Origin: Geodermatophilus aquaeductus
GTDB taxonomy: Bacteria; Actinomycetota; Actinomycetes; Mycobacteriales; Geodermatophilaceae
Length of the DNA: 64,000 bases
Direction of reading: 5' to 3'
Assembly (NCBI RefSeq): GCF_900182545.1
Contig: NZ_FXTJ01000011.1
Location: 85,429-149,428, forward strand
Shown here: positions 10,636 to 18,715 of the stretch, piece by piece
Numbering within the stretch: position 1 is the stretch's first letter
How the letters are laid out: every line of letters begins with the position of its first letter
Position numbers and translations under genes: made by a program
Notes under the pieces: model-generated
What the model was told of the DNA's origin: nothing
Seen by the model: only the letters and a program-made list of their open reading frames with translations
Databases searched by the model: none

Positions 10636-11628
10636 CTAGGCGTCGGGCAGCAGCAGCACCTTCCCGATGTGCTCGCTCGCCTCCACGACGCGGTGCGCCT
10701 CGGCCGCCCGCGACATCGGCAGCCGCCGGTCGACGATCGGGCGCACCACCCCGCGCTCGACGTCGGGCCACACCTCCGCGCGGACCGCCGCGACGATCCC
10801 CGCCTTGCCGCCGGGCCCCGCGGGCGGCCGCGAGCGCAGCGCCGTGGCCGCCACCGACGCCCGCTTGGCCAGCAGCTTGGCGATGTCCAGCTCCGCCCGC
10901 GTGCCGCCCTGCATGCCGATGACGACCAGCCGGCCGCCGACGGCGAGCGCGTCGACGTTGCGGGCCAGGTACTTCGCGCCCATGTTGTCCAGCACGACGT
11001 CGACCCCGGCGCCGTCGGTCTCCTCGCGCACCCGCTCGACGAAGTCCTCGTCGCGGTAGTCGATCCCCACCTCGGCGCCGAGCTCGCGGCAGAACTCGAG
11101 CTTCGCGGCGCTCCCGGCGGTGGTGAACACCCGCGCGCCGGCCCGCACGGCGAGCTGGATGGCCATCGTGCCGATGCCGCTGGACCCTCCGTGCACGAGG
11201 AACGCCTCGCCGCGGCGCAGGCCGGCGAGCTGGAAGACGTTCGACCAGACGGTGCAGGTGACCTCCGGCAGCGCGGCGGCGGTGGCCAGTTCCACGCCGG
11301 CGGGGCGGGGGAGCAGCTGCACCGCCGGGACGGCGACCCGCTCGGCGTACCCGCCGCCGGCGAGCAGCGCGCACACCTCGTCACCGACCGACCAGCCGGT
11401 CACGCCCTCGCCGACCTCGCTGACGATCCCGCTGCACTCCAGGCCGAGGACCTCGCTGGCCCCGCGCGGCGGCGGGTAGTTGCCGGCGCGCTGCAGGAGG
11501 TCGGCGCGGTTGACCGCGGTCGCGGCGACGTCGACGACGACCTCGCCGGGGCCGGCCTCCGGGTCGGGCACCTCGCCCCAGCCGAGCACCTCGGGTCCGC
11601 CGGGTCCGCTCGCGATCACCGCACGCAT
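10636..11628 (-). CDS. NAD(P)H quinone oxidoreductase, PIG3/zeta-crystallin type
   Basis: This 330-residue zinc-free MDR enzyme has the quinone reductase pattern: NRADLLQRAGNYPPPRGASE near the N-terminus, the LGLECSGIVSEVG loop, and the nucleotide-binding HGGSSGIGTMAIQLA. It lacks the Cys/His zinc ligands of alcohol dehydrogenases. The PIG3 group reduces quinones one electron at a time with NADPH and is linked to oxidative stress. ATG 11628 has a TAGGGT box 6 nt upstream. The stop codon TAG (10636-10638) lies within the CTAG that borders the insertion element, so the IS landed precisely at the end of the gene without altering the protein. Confidence 0.9.
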   Translation of the reverse strand: MRAVIASGPGGPEVLGWGEVPDPEAGPGEVVVDVAATAVNRADLLQRAGNYPPPRGASEVLGLECSGIVSEVGEGVTGWSVGDEVCALLAGGGYAERVAVPAVQLLPRPAGVELATAAALPEVTCTVWSNVFQLAGLRRGEAFLVHGGSSGIGTMAIQLAVRAGARVFTTAGSAAKLEFCRELGAEVGIDYRDEDFVERVREETDGAGVDVVLDNMGAKYLARNVDALAVGGRLVVIGMQGGTRAELDIAKLLAKRASVAATALRSRPPAGPGGKAGIVAAVRAEVWPDVERGVVRPIVDRRLPMSRAAEAHRVVEASEHIGKVLLLPDA

Positions 11629-11634
11629 GCCCCG

Positions 11635-11640
11635 ACCCTA
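11635..11640 (-). promoter_or_regulatory. -10 box for the quinone oxidoreductase gene
   Basis: TAGGGT on the minus strand ends 6 nt before ATG 11628, the usual leaderless spacing here. Confidence 0.5.
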
Positions 11641-11719
11641 GGAGGTGGGCAGCCCGGCCGCCGGTGGCGTCCAAGCGGGCCGCAAGCGCCGCGCAGGGGC
11701 CTGCGGCACCGTTCCCGCC

Positions 11720-12442
11720 ATGACCTCGACGACCATGCCCACGACGACGTCGCCCGCGCCCGTCCGCCGCGCGGCCGCCCCGGCCCGCCCCGGCGCGGTG
11801 ACCGACCTGACCGACCACGCCCTGCTGCACCGGGCGCTGCGCACCGGCACGCGGGTGGTCGCCGACGCCCTCACCGGCATCGCCTTCGACGAGCCCTGCT
11901 GCCCCGTCCGCCAGCGCGAGCTGGTCCGCTGGACCACGCGCGTGCTCGCCGAGGTGCGGGCGCACGCGGCGCTGCGCCGCGGGCTGGAGGCCGCGCTGTC
12001 GCGGGTCGTGCTGCCCGGGGGCGCCCCGGAGCTGCGCCGCGCCGGTGGGGACGCCGCCCTCGACTCCGCGCTGGCGCGCGCCCGGCAGGCGCTGCCGCTG
12101 TTCGCCCGCGACGTCAGCGCCGGCGCCCCCGCCCTGGCCCTGACGCTGGCCGAGCTCGCCGATCTGGTCGCCGCGCGGCTCGACACCGAGGAGGAGGGCG
12201 TGCTCCCCCTGGTCGACGAGCACGTGCCCACGGCCGAGCGCGACCGGATCGTGCGGAACGTCCGCCGCTCCCTGCCGGCCGGTCAGGCGCTGTTCACGCT
12301 GCCGTGGCTGCTCGACGCCTGCCACCCCGCCGAGCGCGTCACGGTGCTGCGTACGGCGTCCCGGCCGGCGCGCACGGTCCTGCGCTTCGCGGGTGCGCGG
12401 CACGCCCGCACCCGCGACGCCGTCCTCGGCTCCACCTGGTGA
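11720..12442 (+). CDS. Uncharacterised helical protein, possibly hemerythrin-like
   Basis: The 240-residue protein has a low-complexity Thr/Pro/Ala N-terminus (about 27 residues) and then an all-helical body. Segments such as LTDHALLHRALRTG, RELVRWTTRVLAEVRAHA and LDTEEEGVLPLVDEHV resemble the hemerythrin-like four-helix bundle (H near the N-terminus, a helix with H and E ligands, then LxPxxxxH). Not all iron ligands can be placed, so metal binding is uncertain. No signal peptide or membrane segment is seen. It starts at ATG 11720. It faces the acyl-CoA ligase gene across a strong terminator. Function not recognised with certainty. Confidence 0.7.
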   Translation: MTSTTMPTTTSPAPVRRAAAPARPGAVTDLTDHALLHRALRTGTRVVADALTGIAFDEPCCPVRQRELVRWTTRVLAEVRAHAALRRGLEAALSRVVLPGGAPELRRAGGDAALDSALARARQALPLFARDVSAGAPALALTLAELADLVAARLDTEEEGVLPLVDEHVPTAERDRIVRNVRRSLPAGQALFTLPWLLDACHPAERVTVLRTASRPARTVLRFAGARHARTRDAVLGSTW

Positions 12443-12454
12443 CGCCCCGACGGC

Positions 12455-12488
12455 ATCGGGCCGGCTCCCTGAGGGGAGCCGGCCCGAT
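12455..12488. terminator. Bidirectional terminator, 15 bp perfect stem
   Basis: ATCGGGCCGGCTCCC (12455-12469) and GGGAGCCGGCCCGAT (12474-12488) form a perfect stem with loop TGAG. It lies between two convergent genes and can serve both. Confidence 0.85.
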
Positions 12489-12499
12489 GACGGGAACCG

Positions 12500-14098
12500 C
12501 TAGGCGCGCGCCTTGAGGTCCTTGCGGAGGATCTTGCCGGCCGCGGACTTGGGCACCTGCTCGATGAACTCCACCGCACGGATCTTCTTGTGCGGGGCGA
12601 GCCGGCTGCCGGCGTAGTCCATGACCTCCTGCTCGGAGATCTCCGCGCCGGGCGCCCGGACGACGAACGCCTTGGGCAGCTCCTCGCCGCTCTCCTCGTC
12701 CTTGACGCCGATGACGGCGGCGTCGGCGATGGCCGGGTTGTTGAGCAGCACGGCCTCCAGCTCGGCCGGAGCCACCTGGTAGCCCTTGTACTTGATCAGC
12801 TCCTTGACCCGGTCGACGACCGTGTAGCAGCCGTTCTCGTCGACGATCGCGACGTCACCGGTGTGCAGCCAGCCCTCGGCGTCGAGGGTGTCGGCCGTGG
12901 CGGTCGGGTTGTTGAGGTAGCCCTTCATGACCTGCGGGCCGCGCACCCACAGCTCGCCGCGCTCGCCGGCGGCCGCGTCCTCGCCCGTCGACGGGTCGAC
13001 CAGGCGGCACTCGGTGTTGGGCAGCGCCAGGCCGACCGACCCCTTGGGCACCGAGGTCACGCCCTCGGGCAGCCGCGTGGCGTCGGGCGTGGTGTGCGAG
13101 ACCGGCGACAGCTCGGTCATCCCGTAGCCCTGCGCGACGACGACGCCGTCGGCCGCGCCCTTGCGCAGCCGGTCCTGGGCGGCCTGGGCCAGCGCCTCGT
13201 CCAGCGGCGCGGCACCGGAGGTGATGCTGCGCAGCGAGGACAGGTCGAACTGGTCGACCATCGGGTGCTTGGCCAGCGCCAGCACGATGGGCGGCGCCAC
13301 GAAGGCGCGGGTGATCTTCTGGTCCTGGATGGTGCGCAGGAACTGCTCGAGGTCGAACCGCGGCAGGGTCACCACGGTGCCGCCCCACTGCAGGCCCTGG
13401 TTCATCAGCACGGTCAGGCCGTAGATGTGGAAGAACGGCAGGACGGCAATGATCCGCTCGTCGCCCTCGACCAGCTCCACCAGCGGGCGGGACTGGCTGA
13501 CGTTGGCCACCAGGTTGCGGTGGGTGAGCATGACGCCCTTGGGCAGGCCGGTGGTGCCGCTGGAGTAGGGCAGCGTGACCAGGTCCTCGGCGGGGTCGAT
13601 GTCGACCTCGACCGACGGGGCGTCGCTGGTGATGAGGTCCAGGAGCGAGGCGTGGCCCTCGGCGCCGTCCATGACGATGACCTCGTCGACCGGCGTCTGC
13701 TCGGTGGCCTCCAGCGCCCGGTCGAGGAACGGCGAGACGGTGACGAGCACCTTCGCGCCGGAGTCCTTCAGCTGGAAGGCGACCTCGTGGGCGGTGTAGA
13801 GCGAGTTGATCGGGCTCATCACGCAGCCTGCGCGGGCGATGCCGTGGAACACGACCGGGTACCACATGGTGTTCGGGCACAGCACCGCGACGACGTCGCC
13901 CTTGCGCAGCCCGCGGGCGGCCAGCGCGGCCGCCACCCGGTCGACGTAGGTGGCCAGCTGGCCGTGCGTGATCGAGTCGCCGGTCAGACCATCGACCAGG
14001 GCGGGCGCGTCCGGGCGCGAGGCACCGCCCGCGAGGACGAACTCGGGGACCGACTGGTCGGGGATCGCGACGTCGGGATAACGACTGGCCAGAGCCAC
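12500..14098 (-). CDS. Acyl-CoA ligase, 4-coumarate/fatty acid type (ANL superfamily)
   Basis: This 532-residue adenylate-forming enzyme activates a carboxylic acid with ATP and loads it on CoA. Core motifs are the P-loop YSSGTTGLPKGV, HRNLVANV, the fatty-acid gate region VLPFFHIYGL, the adenine motif GYGMTELSP, the hinge TGDVAIVDENG with VVDRVKELIKYKGYQV, and the catalytic lysine in PKSAAGKILRKDL. This motif set is closest to 4-coumarate-CoA ligase-like fatty acyl-CoA synthetases. GTG 14098 is preceded by GAGGAGCACA, a good Shine-Dalgarno. A thioesterase gene lies upstream on the same strand. The true substrate (aromatic or fatty acid) is not readable. Confidence 0.93.
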   Translation of the reverse strand: MALASRYPDVAIPDQSVPEFVLAGGASRPDAPALVDGLTGDSITHGQLATYVDRVAAALAARGLRKGDVVAVLCPNTMWYPVVFHGIARAGCVMSPINSLYTAHEVAFQLKDSGAKVLVTVSPFLDRALEATEQTPVDEVIVMDGAEGHASLLDLITSDAPSVEVDIDPAEDLVTLPYSSGTTGLPKGVMLTHRNLVANVSQSRPLVELVEGDERIIAVLPFFHIYGLTVLMNQGLQWGGTVVTLPRFDLEQFLRTIQDQKITRAFVAPPIVLALAKHPMVDQFDLSSLRSITSGAAPLDEALAQAAQDRLRKGAADGVVVAQGYGMTELSPVSHTTPDATRLPEGVTSVPKGSVGLALPNTECRLVDPSTGEDAAAGERGELWVRGPQVMKGYLNNPTATADTLDAEGWLHTGDVAIVDENGCYTVVDRVKELIKYKGYQVAPAELEAVLLNNPAIADAAVIGVKDEESGEELPKAFVVRAPGAEISEQEVMDYAGSRLAPHKKIRAVEFIEQVPKSAAGKILRKDLKARA

Positions 14099-14136
14099 TG
14101 TGCTCCTCCTCGGGTTCAGGGTGGCGCCAGTCTCAC

Positions 14137-14165
14137 ACCCGCGGTGTGTCGCGGGACACGCGGGT
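14137..14165 (-). terminator. Imperfect stem-loop after the thioesterase gene
   Basis: ACCCGCGGTGT (14137-14147) pairs with ACACGCGGGT (14156-14165) with one bulge. It lies just after the thioesterase stop and upstream of the acyl-CoA ligase gene, so it may separate the two. Confidence 0.45.
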
Positions 14166-14175
14166 TACCCGCGAG

Positions 14176-14598
14176 TCACCTCGGCCAGAGCACCGACTGG
14201 GTGCAGCGGAACAGCGCCAGCGTCTTCCCGGCGCCGGAGGTGACGACGGCGTCCCACACCTGCGTGGTGCGCCCGGCGTGGACGTTCGTGGCGACCGTGC
14301 CGATCCGGCCCTCGCGGACGGTGCCGAGGAAGTTGCTCTTGAGCTCGATGGTGGTGAACCCGGCGGCGCCCTCGGGCAGCAGCGCGCGGGTGGCCAGGCC
14401 GCAGGCGGTGTCGGCGAGCGCGACGACCGTCGCGGCGTGCAGGTAGCCGTTGGGCGCGAGCAGGTCGGGGCGCACGTCGAGACCGGCCTCGAGCCGGCCG
14501 GGCTCGTGCGCGGTGACCGTCAGCCCGAGCAGCCCGGGGAGGGTGCCCGGGACCAGGGCGTTGAGCTCGTCGGCGGTGAGGAACCCGGTGGCGGCCAT
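14176..14598 (-). CDS. PaaI-family hotdog-fold thioesterase
   Basis: The 140-residue protein has the PaaI/ComA-like hotdog signature: PNGYLHAATVVALADTACG (helix with the catalytic Asp/Glu neighbourhood), then FTTIELKSNFLGTVREGRI and TTQVWDAVVTSGAGKTLALF. Such enzymes hydrolyse acyl-CoA, often aryl- or hydroxyphenylacetyl-CoA, and work as tetramers in the cytosol. ATG 14598 is preferred because TAGGTT lies exactly 7 nt upstream; an earlier in-frame start would add MPP. Its neighbour is an acyl-CoA ligase, so the two may balance the same CoA pool. Confidence 0.88.
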   Translation of the reverse strand: MAATGFLTADELNALVPGTLPGLLGLTVTAHEPGRLEAGLDVRPDLLAPNGYLHAATVVALADTACGLATRALLPEGAAGFTTIELKSNFLGTVREGRIGTVATNVHAGRTTQVWDAVVTSGAGKTLALFRCTQSVLWPR

Positions 14599-14605
14599 GG
14601 GCGGC

Positions 14606-14611
14606 AACCTA
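14606..14611 (-). promoter_or_regulatory. -10 box for the thioesterase gene
   Basis: TAGGTT on the minus strand ends 7 nt before ATG 14598. Confidence 0.55.
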
Positions 14612-14629
14612 GCGACCGGGTCCGGCCCG

Positions 14630-15208
14630 TCACGCGCCGGTGGAGTGGCCCCCGGCGCCCCGGAAGCGCCAGCGGCGGGCGCGCACCCGCTCGCCGCCGT
14701 CGCGGCGGCGCAGGTGCAGCCGCTCGTGGTGCGACTCCGACGAGTGGACGACGGTCACCGGACACGGCGCGTGCAGGACGCACTGCATGCTCGTCGACCC
14801 GAGCAGCATGGTGGAGAACCCGCCGTGCCCGCGGCTGCCGACCACGAGCAGGTCCGCGCCCGTCGCCTCCCGGATGAGCGCGTCCGCCGCCGACCCGAGG
14901 ACGGCCGTCACGTGGATCACCGGGTGCGGCTCCGGGACCTCGCGGAGCACCTCGGCGGTGAACGTCTCGGCCCGTTCCGCCGCGGCGGCCTCGGCCTCCT
15001 CGTACCCGCCGACGCCGATCGCGTCGAAGTCCATCCACGCCTCGGGCGGGCGGTGGGCGATGACCGCCTCGACGGGCACGTGCCGGCGGACGGCGTCCTC
15101 GACGGCGAACCGCAACGCGGCCCGCGCCCCCGCCGATCCGTCGACGCCCACCACCACGCGTGGCCCTCGCGCCCGGGACTCGTCGACCTGTTCGGGGTGC
15201 TCGGTCAT
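14630..15208 (-). CDS. Universal stress protein (UspA domain)
   Basis: The 192-residue protein holds one Usp domain. It opens with RVVVGVDGSAGARAALRFAV and ends with the ATP-binding loop LLVVGSRGHGGFSTMLLGST, the G-2x-G-9x-G-S/T pattern, followed by HAPCPVTVV. This marks the ATP-binding Usp subclass. About 30 extra C-terminal residues are rich in Arg and have no clear counterpart. ATG 15208 has GAGGAGG 6 nt upstream. Usp proteins aid survival under stress or hypoxia, but the role here is not shown. Confidence 0.92.
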   Translation of the reverse strand: MTEHPEQVDESRARGPRVVVGVDGSAGARAALRFAVEDAVRRHVPVEAVIAHRPPEAWMDFDAIGVGGYEEAEAAAAERAETFTAEVLREVPEPHPVIHVTAVLGSAADALIREATGADLLVVGSRGHGGFSTMLLGSTSMQCVLHAPCPVTVVHSSESHHERLHLRRRDGGERVRARRWRFRGAGGHSTGA

Positions 15209-15301
15209 GACGGCCTCCTCAGCACCGCCGGCCGTGCGGCCCGGTGCCACACGGGCGACCCGATCATGGGCCGGTCGGCCGCCCGGCGACAGAGGCCTCC
15301 G

Positions 15302-16162
15302 TCAGGCCAGTCCGCGGGTGGTGCGCGCGGGGGGACGGTCACCGCGGATGGCGGCCACCATGTCCAGCGTCTGGCGGGTCGCGGCGACGTCGTGCGCGCG
15401 GAACACGCGGGCGCCGAGCCACGCGCTGACCGCCGTCGCCGCGAGCGTGCCGGTGAGCCGCTGGTCGAGCGGGACGTCGAGGGTCTCGCCGACGAAGTCC
15501 TTGTTCGACAGCGCCACCAGCACCGGCCAGCCGGTGGCCACCAGCTCGTCGAGGCGGCGGGTGGCCTCCAGCGAGTGCCGGGTGTTCTTGCCGAAGTCGT
15601 GGCCGGGGTCGACCAGCACCCGCTCGCGGTCCACCCCGGCGGCGACGGCGGCCTCGGCCAGCGCCGTCGTCCGCGCGACGACGTCGGCGACCACGTCGTC
15701 GTAGGTGACCCGGTGCGGCCGGGTGCGTGGCGGCAGCCCGCCGGCGTGCGTGCAGACGATGCCGGCGCCGGCCTCGGCGGCGACGTGCGGCAGCTCCGGG
15801 TCGATGCCGCCCCACGCGTCGTTGACGACGTCGGCCCCGGCGGCCAGGACCTCGCGCGCGACCTCGGCGCGCCAGGTGTCGATGGAGATCGGCAGGTCCG
15901 GGTGGGCCGCGCGGATCGCCGCGACGAGGTCCACGGTGCGGCGGATCTCCTCGGAGGGGGAGACCTCCTCGCCGGGCGCGGCCTTCACCCCGCCGACGTC
16001 GACCATGTCCGCGCCCTCGGCCACCACCCGGTCCACCCGCTCGACCGCCGCGGCCAGCTCGAACGTGGCGCCGCGGTCGTAGAAGGAGTCCGGCGTGCGG
16101 TTGACGATGGCCATGACCACCAGACCGCCGTCCGGCACGTCCCGCCGGCCCAGTCGCAGCAC
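15302..16162 (-). CDS. Dihydropteroate synthase homologue, FolP2 type
   Basis: The 286-residue protein has the pterin-binding TIM barrel. It opens with VVMAIVNRTPDSFYDRGATF, continues with GADMVDVGGVKAAPG, PISIDTWRAEVA, VNDAWGG and VLVDPGHDFGKN. Authentic DHPS normally reads NVTPDSFSDGG and D-G-G-ES-TRPG. The NRTPDSFYD and DVGGVKAAPG forms match the second actinobacterial paralogue (Rv1207, FolP2), which is reported not to make dihydropteroate in mycobacteria. The role is therefore unclear and need not be folate synthesis. GTG 16162 has GGAGGG upstream. It is divergent from the MaoC gene, with no other folate genes near. Confidence 0.85.
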   Translation of the reverse strand: MLRLGRRDVPDGGLVVMAIVNRTPDSFYDRGATFELAAAVERVDRVVAEGADMVDVGGVKAAPGEEVSPSEEIRRTVDLVAAIRAAHPDLPISIDTWRAEVAREVLAAGADVVNDAWGGIDPELPHVAAEAGAGIVCTHAGGLPPRTRPHRVTYDDVVADVVARTTALAEAAVAAGVDRERVLVDPGHDFGKNTRHSLEATRRLDELVATGWPVLVALSNKDFVGETLDVPLDQRLTGTLAATAVSAWLGARVFRAHDVAATRQTLDMVAAIRGDRPPARTTRGLA

Positions 16163-16246
16163 CCCGTCGCCCTCCGTCCCGCGCGTGTGGTGGAGTCAGC
16201 CAACCAGACCACCGGCAACACGGACGAGGACACAGGAGGACGGGCG

Positions 16247-16708
16247 ATGGCGCAGACCACCGTGGACGGCGTCGAGGGCGTGCAGGGCCTCGTGGGGCAG
16301 CACCTCGGGTACAGCGACTGGGTCGAGGTGACCCAGGAGCAGGTCAACCAGTTCGCCGAGGCGACCGGGGACCACCAGTGGATCCACGTCGACGTCGAGC
16401 GCGCGAAGAAGGAGAGCCCCTTCGGCGGCCCGGTGGCGCACGGGTACCTGACGCTGTCGCTCATCCCGTCGCTGCTGCCGCAGATCGTCGAGATCAGCGG
16501 CTTCCGCATGGGCGTCAACTACGGCACCGAGAAGGTGCGCTTCCCCTCGCCGGTGCCGGTGGGCAGCCGGGTCCGCGCCGGCGCCACGCTGGCCTCCGCG
16601 ACGCCGTTCGACGGCGGCATCGCGATGAACATGGACGTCACCGTCGAGGTCGAGGGCCAGACGAAGCCGGCGATGGTCGCCACCGTCGTCTACCGCCGCT
16701 ACCTCTAG
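16247..16708 (+). CDS. MaoC-family (R)-specific enoyl-CoA hydratase
   Basis: The 153-residue hotdog protein carries the hydratase motif FAEATGDHQWIHVD, with the catalytic Asp and His, followed by FGGPVAHGYLTLSL. Single-domain MaoC/PhaJ-like enzymes hydrate trans-2-enoyl-CoA to (R)-3-hydroxyacyl-CoA in beta-oxidation or polyester supply. The ATG start is preceded by AGGAGG 7 nt away. The gene ends 9 nt before a strong palindrome that separates it from the convergent serine hydrolase gene. Substrate chain length is unknown. Confidence 0.93.
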   Translation: MAQTTVDGVEGVQGLVGQHLGYSDWVEVTQEQVNQFAEATGDHQWIHVDVERAKKESPFGGPVAHGYLTLSLIPSLLPQIVEISGFRMGVNYGTEKVRFPSPVPVGSRVRAGATLASATPFDGGIAMNMDVTVEVEGQTKPAMVATVVYRRYL

Positions 16709-16715
16709 GCCGGCC

Positions 16716-16762
16716 CGTGCACTTCCGCGGATGTGCCCGGGGCACATCCGCGGAAGTGCACG
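16716..16762. terminator. Long palindrome/terminator containing the GTGCACTTCCGCGGA repeat
   Basis: Two arms of about 22 bp (16716-16737 and 16741-16762) are perfect reverse complements. Each begins or ends with CGTGCACTTCCGCGGA. It lies between convergent stops and can act as a bidirectional terminator. The same core recurs at 33099-33143, which marks it as a family of repeats. Confidence 0.8.
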
Positions 16763-16765
16763 ACC

Positions 16766-18022
16766 TCAGGTGACGATCGCCTGGTTGACCAGCGCGCGCA
16801 GGTAGGGGCGGATCGGCAGCGTGCTCGAGGGCAGCAGTTGCGTGTAGAAGCTGACGACGACGTCCTCGACCGGGTCCACGTAGAACGCCGTCGACGCCGC
16901 CCCGCCCCAGCTGTAGTCGCCGGCGCTGGCGACGCCGCCGTAGCGCACCGGGTCGATCACCATCGAGAACCCGAGCCCGAAGCCCACCCCGCGCAGCGGC
17001 GTCTCGGCGAACAGCGGCCGGCCGAAGGTCTCCAGGTCCTGGCTGCCGGGCAGGTGGTTGCGGACCATGTGCGCCAGCGTCCGCGGGCCCAGCAGCCGCC
17101 CGCCGTCGAAGGAGCCCCCGCGGCGCAGCATCTCGCAGAAGCGCAGGTAGTCCGCCGCGGTCGAGACCAGCCCGCCGCCGCCGGACAGGAACGTCGGCCG
17201 GCGGTGCGCCGCCTCGCCCATCGCGTCGAGCGGCGCGAACCCGGTGGCCGGGCCGCCGGGCTGCCCCGGGACGGCGGCGTAGAGGCGGGCCAGCGAGGCG
17301 ACGTCGTCGTCCTCCCGCAGGCCGAAGGAGGTGTCGGCCATGCCGAGCGGACGGAAGATCCGCTCGGCGAAGAAGACGTCGAGCGTCTGCCCCGACACGA
17401 CCTCGACCAGCCGGCCGAGGACGTCGGTGGAGACGCCGTAGTTCCACTCCGAGCCGGGCTGGAAGACCAGCGGGACCGAGGCCCACTGCCGGCAGACCTC
17501 GGCGGAGTCGGCACCGGGCGGGGTGCCCCACTCGTGGCCCATCGCGCGGTACATCGCGTCGACCGGGTGGGCGTGGTGGAAGCCGTAGGTGAGCCCGGAG
17601 GTGTGGGTGAGCAGGTGCCACACGCGGATCGGCTCGACCTGGGGCTGGGTGACCGGCTTCTGCGCCGACCCGGCGACGTAGACGCGGGTCTCGGCGAACT
17701 CCGGCAGCCACTTGGCGATCGGGTCGGTGAGCTCGAAGGCCCCCTCCTCGTACAGCATCATCGCCGCCACCGAGGTCACCGGCTTGGTCATCGAGAAGAT
17801 CCGCCAGCGGGTGTCCTCCTCGACCGGCAGGCCGTTCTCGACGTCGCGGGAGCCGTACCGCCCCACGTGCGCCAGCCGGCCGTGCCGCGACACCGTGACG
17901 AGGAAGCCGGGCAGCCGGCCGTCGTCGACCCAGCGGGCCAGCCGCCGGTCCAGGCGCTCCAGCCGGCCGGCGTCGAGACCGACCTCGGCCGCGTCGGTGT
18001 CCAGGGTCAGTCCGCTCGCCAC
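16766..18022 (-). CDS. Serine hydrolase, class C beta-lactamase/esterase VIII family
   Basis: The 418-residue protein has the penicillin-binding fold. The nucleophile motif is S-x-x-K at Ser77-Lys80 (IFSMTKPVT), followed by HLLTHTSGLTYG and the Tyr motif in WNYGVSTDVLGRLVE. The last is typical of family VIII esterases rather than true AmpC enzymes, which have YAN. GGAAST takes the place of the KTG box. There is no signal peptide, so it is probably a cytosolic esterase or D-aminopeptidase-like enzyme, not a resistance beta-lactamase. GTG 18022 is preceded by GGAGGAG. Substrate is unknown. Confidence 0.88.
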   Translation of the reverse strand: MASGLTLDTDAAEVGLDAGRLERLDRRLARWVDDGRLPGFLVTVSRHGRLAHVGRYGSRDVENGLPVEEDTRWRIFSMTKPVTSVAAMMLYEEGAFELTDPIAKWLPEFAETRVYVAGSAQKPVTQPQVEPIRVWHLLTHTSGLTYGFHHAHPVDAMYRAMGHEWGTPPGADSAEVCRQWASVPLVFQPGSEWNYGVSTDVLGRLVEVVSGQTLDVFFAERIFRPLGMADTSFGLREDDDVASLARLYAAVPGQPGGPATGFAPLDAMGEAAHRRPTFLSGGGGLVSTAADYLRFCEMLRRGGSFDGGRLLGPRTLAHMVRNHLPGSQDLETFGRPLFAETPLRGVGFGLGFSMVIDPVRYGGVASAGDYSWGGAASTAFYVDPVEDVVVSFYTQLLPSSTLPIRPYLRALVNQAIVT

Positions 18023-18135
18023 GTGCTCCTCCGTCCCGGCACCGTCGCCCTCGGGCGGCGCCTGCCCGCGCATCCTGACCCACGGTGCGTGGGCGAGGTC
18101 ACACGGGTCAGGCGCCACCTCGCGGGGCGACCCCG

Positions 18136-18188
18136 GATCAGACGGGGACGTCGCTGGGACGCCGCCGATCAGACGGGGACGTTGCTGG
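18136..18188. repeat. 22 bp direct repeat at the HU gene stop
   Basis: A 22 bp block at 18136-18157 recurs with one mismatch at 18167-18188, 31 nt apart. The second copy holds the last codons and stop of the HU gene; the first lies downstream of it. Confidence 0.75.
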
Positions 18189-18453
18189 CGGCCTTCTTCA
18201 GGTTCGAGCCGGCGGTCACCTTGACGGTGTTGGCCGCGGGGATGTCGATCGACTCGCCGGTCTGCGGGTTGCGGCCGGTGCGCGCCGACCGCTGGGTGCG
18301 CTCGACGGTGATGAGGCCGGAGACGGCCACCTTCTCGCCGCGGGTGATCGCCTCGACGAGCTCCTCCTGCAGGCCACTCAGGACGGCGTCCACGGTGGCG
18401 CTGGGGACGTCGGCGCGCTTGGCGATGGCGGAGACGAGTTCGGCCTTGTTCAC
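18169..18453 (-). CDS. hup: HU-family DNA-binding protein
   Basis: The 94-residue protein is a short HU of the classic bacterial length. It begins MNKAELVSAIAKRADVPSAT, has GEKVAVSGLITVERTQRSAR and the DNA-wrapping beta arm TGRNPQTGESIDIPAANTVK, with the conserved intercalating proline in RNPQTGE. It lacks the long Lys/Ala-rich C-terminal tail of mycobacterial HupB. HU compacts the nucleoid and bends DNA. GTG 18453 has AGAGGA upstream. The 260 bp divergent region to the aldo/keto reductase gene must hold its promoter. No clear -10/-35 pair for HU was picked out. Confidence 0.95.
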   Translation of the reverse strand: MNKAELVSAIAKRADVPSATVDAVLSGLQEELVEAITRGEKVAVSGLITVERTQRSARTGRNPQTGESIDIPAANTVKVTAGSNLKKAASNVPV

Positions 18454-18702
18454 GGGTTTCCTCTCGGGACGTCGCGGCCGCGCGGTCTCGGCGGCCGCCG
18501 TGTGGGGGGTGCCGACCGCAGGATGCGGCGGCGTCCCGGACGGGCGCCCGGGACGGACCGGTCCCGTCAGGACGGGCCGGCCCGGGGCACGGTGACACGC
18601 CGACGGCGCATCTGGCCAGTGCAGACACCGAACCACACCCAGCCGACACTCTCGGTCCCACCCGTCCCAGGGCCCCCGCGGGCGGCACCGGGGACCCCGA
18701 CA

Positions 18703-18708
18703 TAGCGT
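18703..18708 (+). promoter_or_regulatory. -10 box for the aldo/keto reductase gene
   Basis: TAGCGT ends 7 nt before GTG 18716. The block from TAGCGT to GTG closely resembles that of the MerR gene (TAGCGTGGG in both). Confidence 0.55.
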
Positions 18709-18715
18709 GGGATGC

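Noticed and set aside
12590..14446. Long plus-strand frame opposite the acyl-CoA ligase and thioesterase genes
   Set aside because: Repetitive Gly/Val/Arg/Asp composition and no domain; both genes on the other strand have full catalytic motifs and start signals.
15302..16162. Genuine folate-pathway dihydropteroate synthase
   Set aside because: Key motifs follow the FolP2 paralogue and no other folate genes are present; therefore annotated only as a homologue.
16766..18022. Antibiotic-resistance beta-lactamase
   Set aside because: The family fold is present, but there is no signal peptide, the Tyr motif is YGVS and no KTG box is seen; an esterase-like role is more likely.
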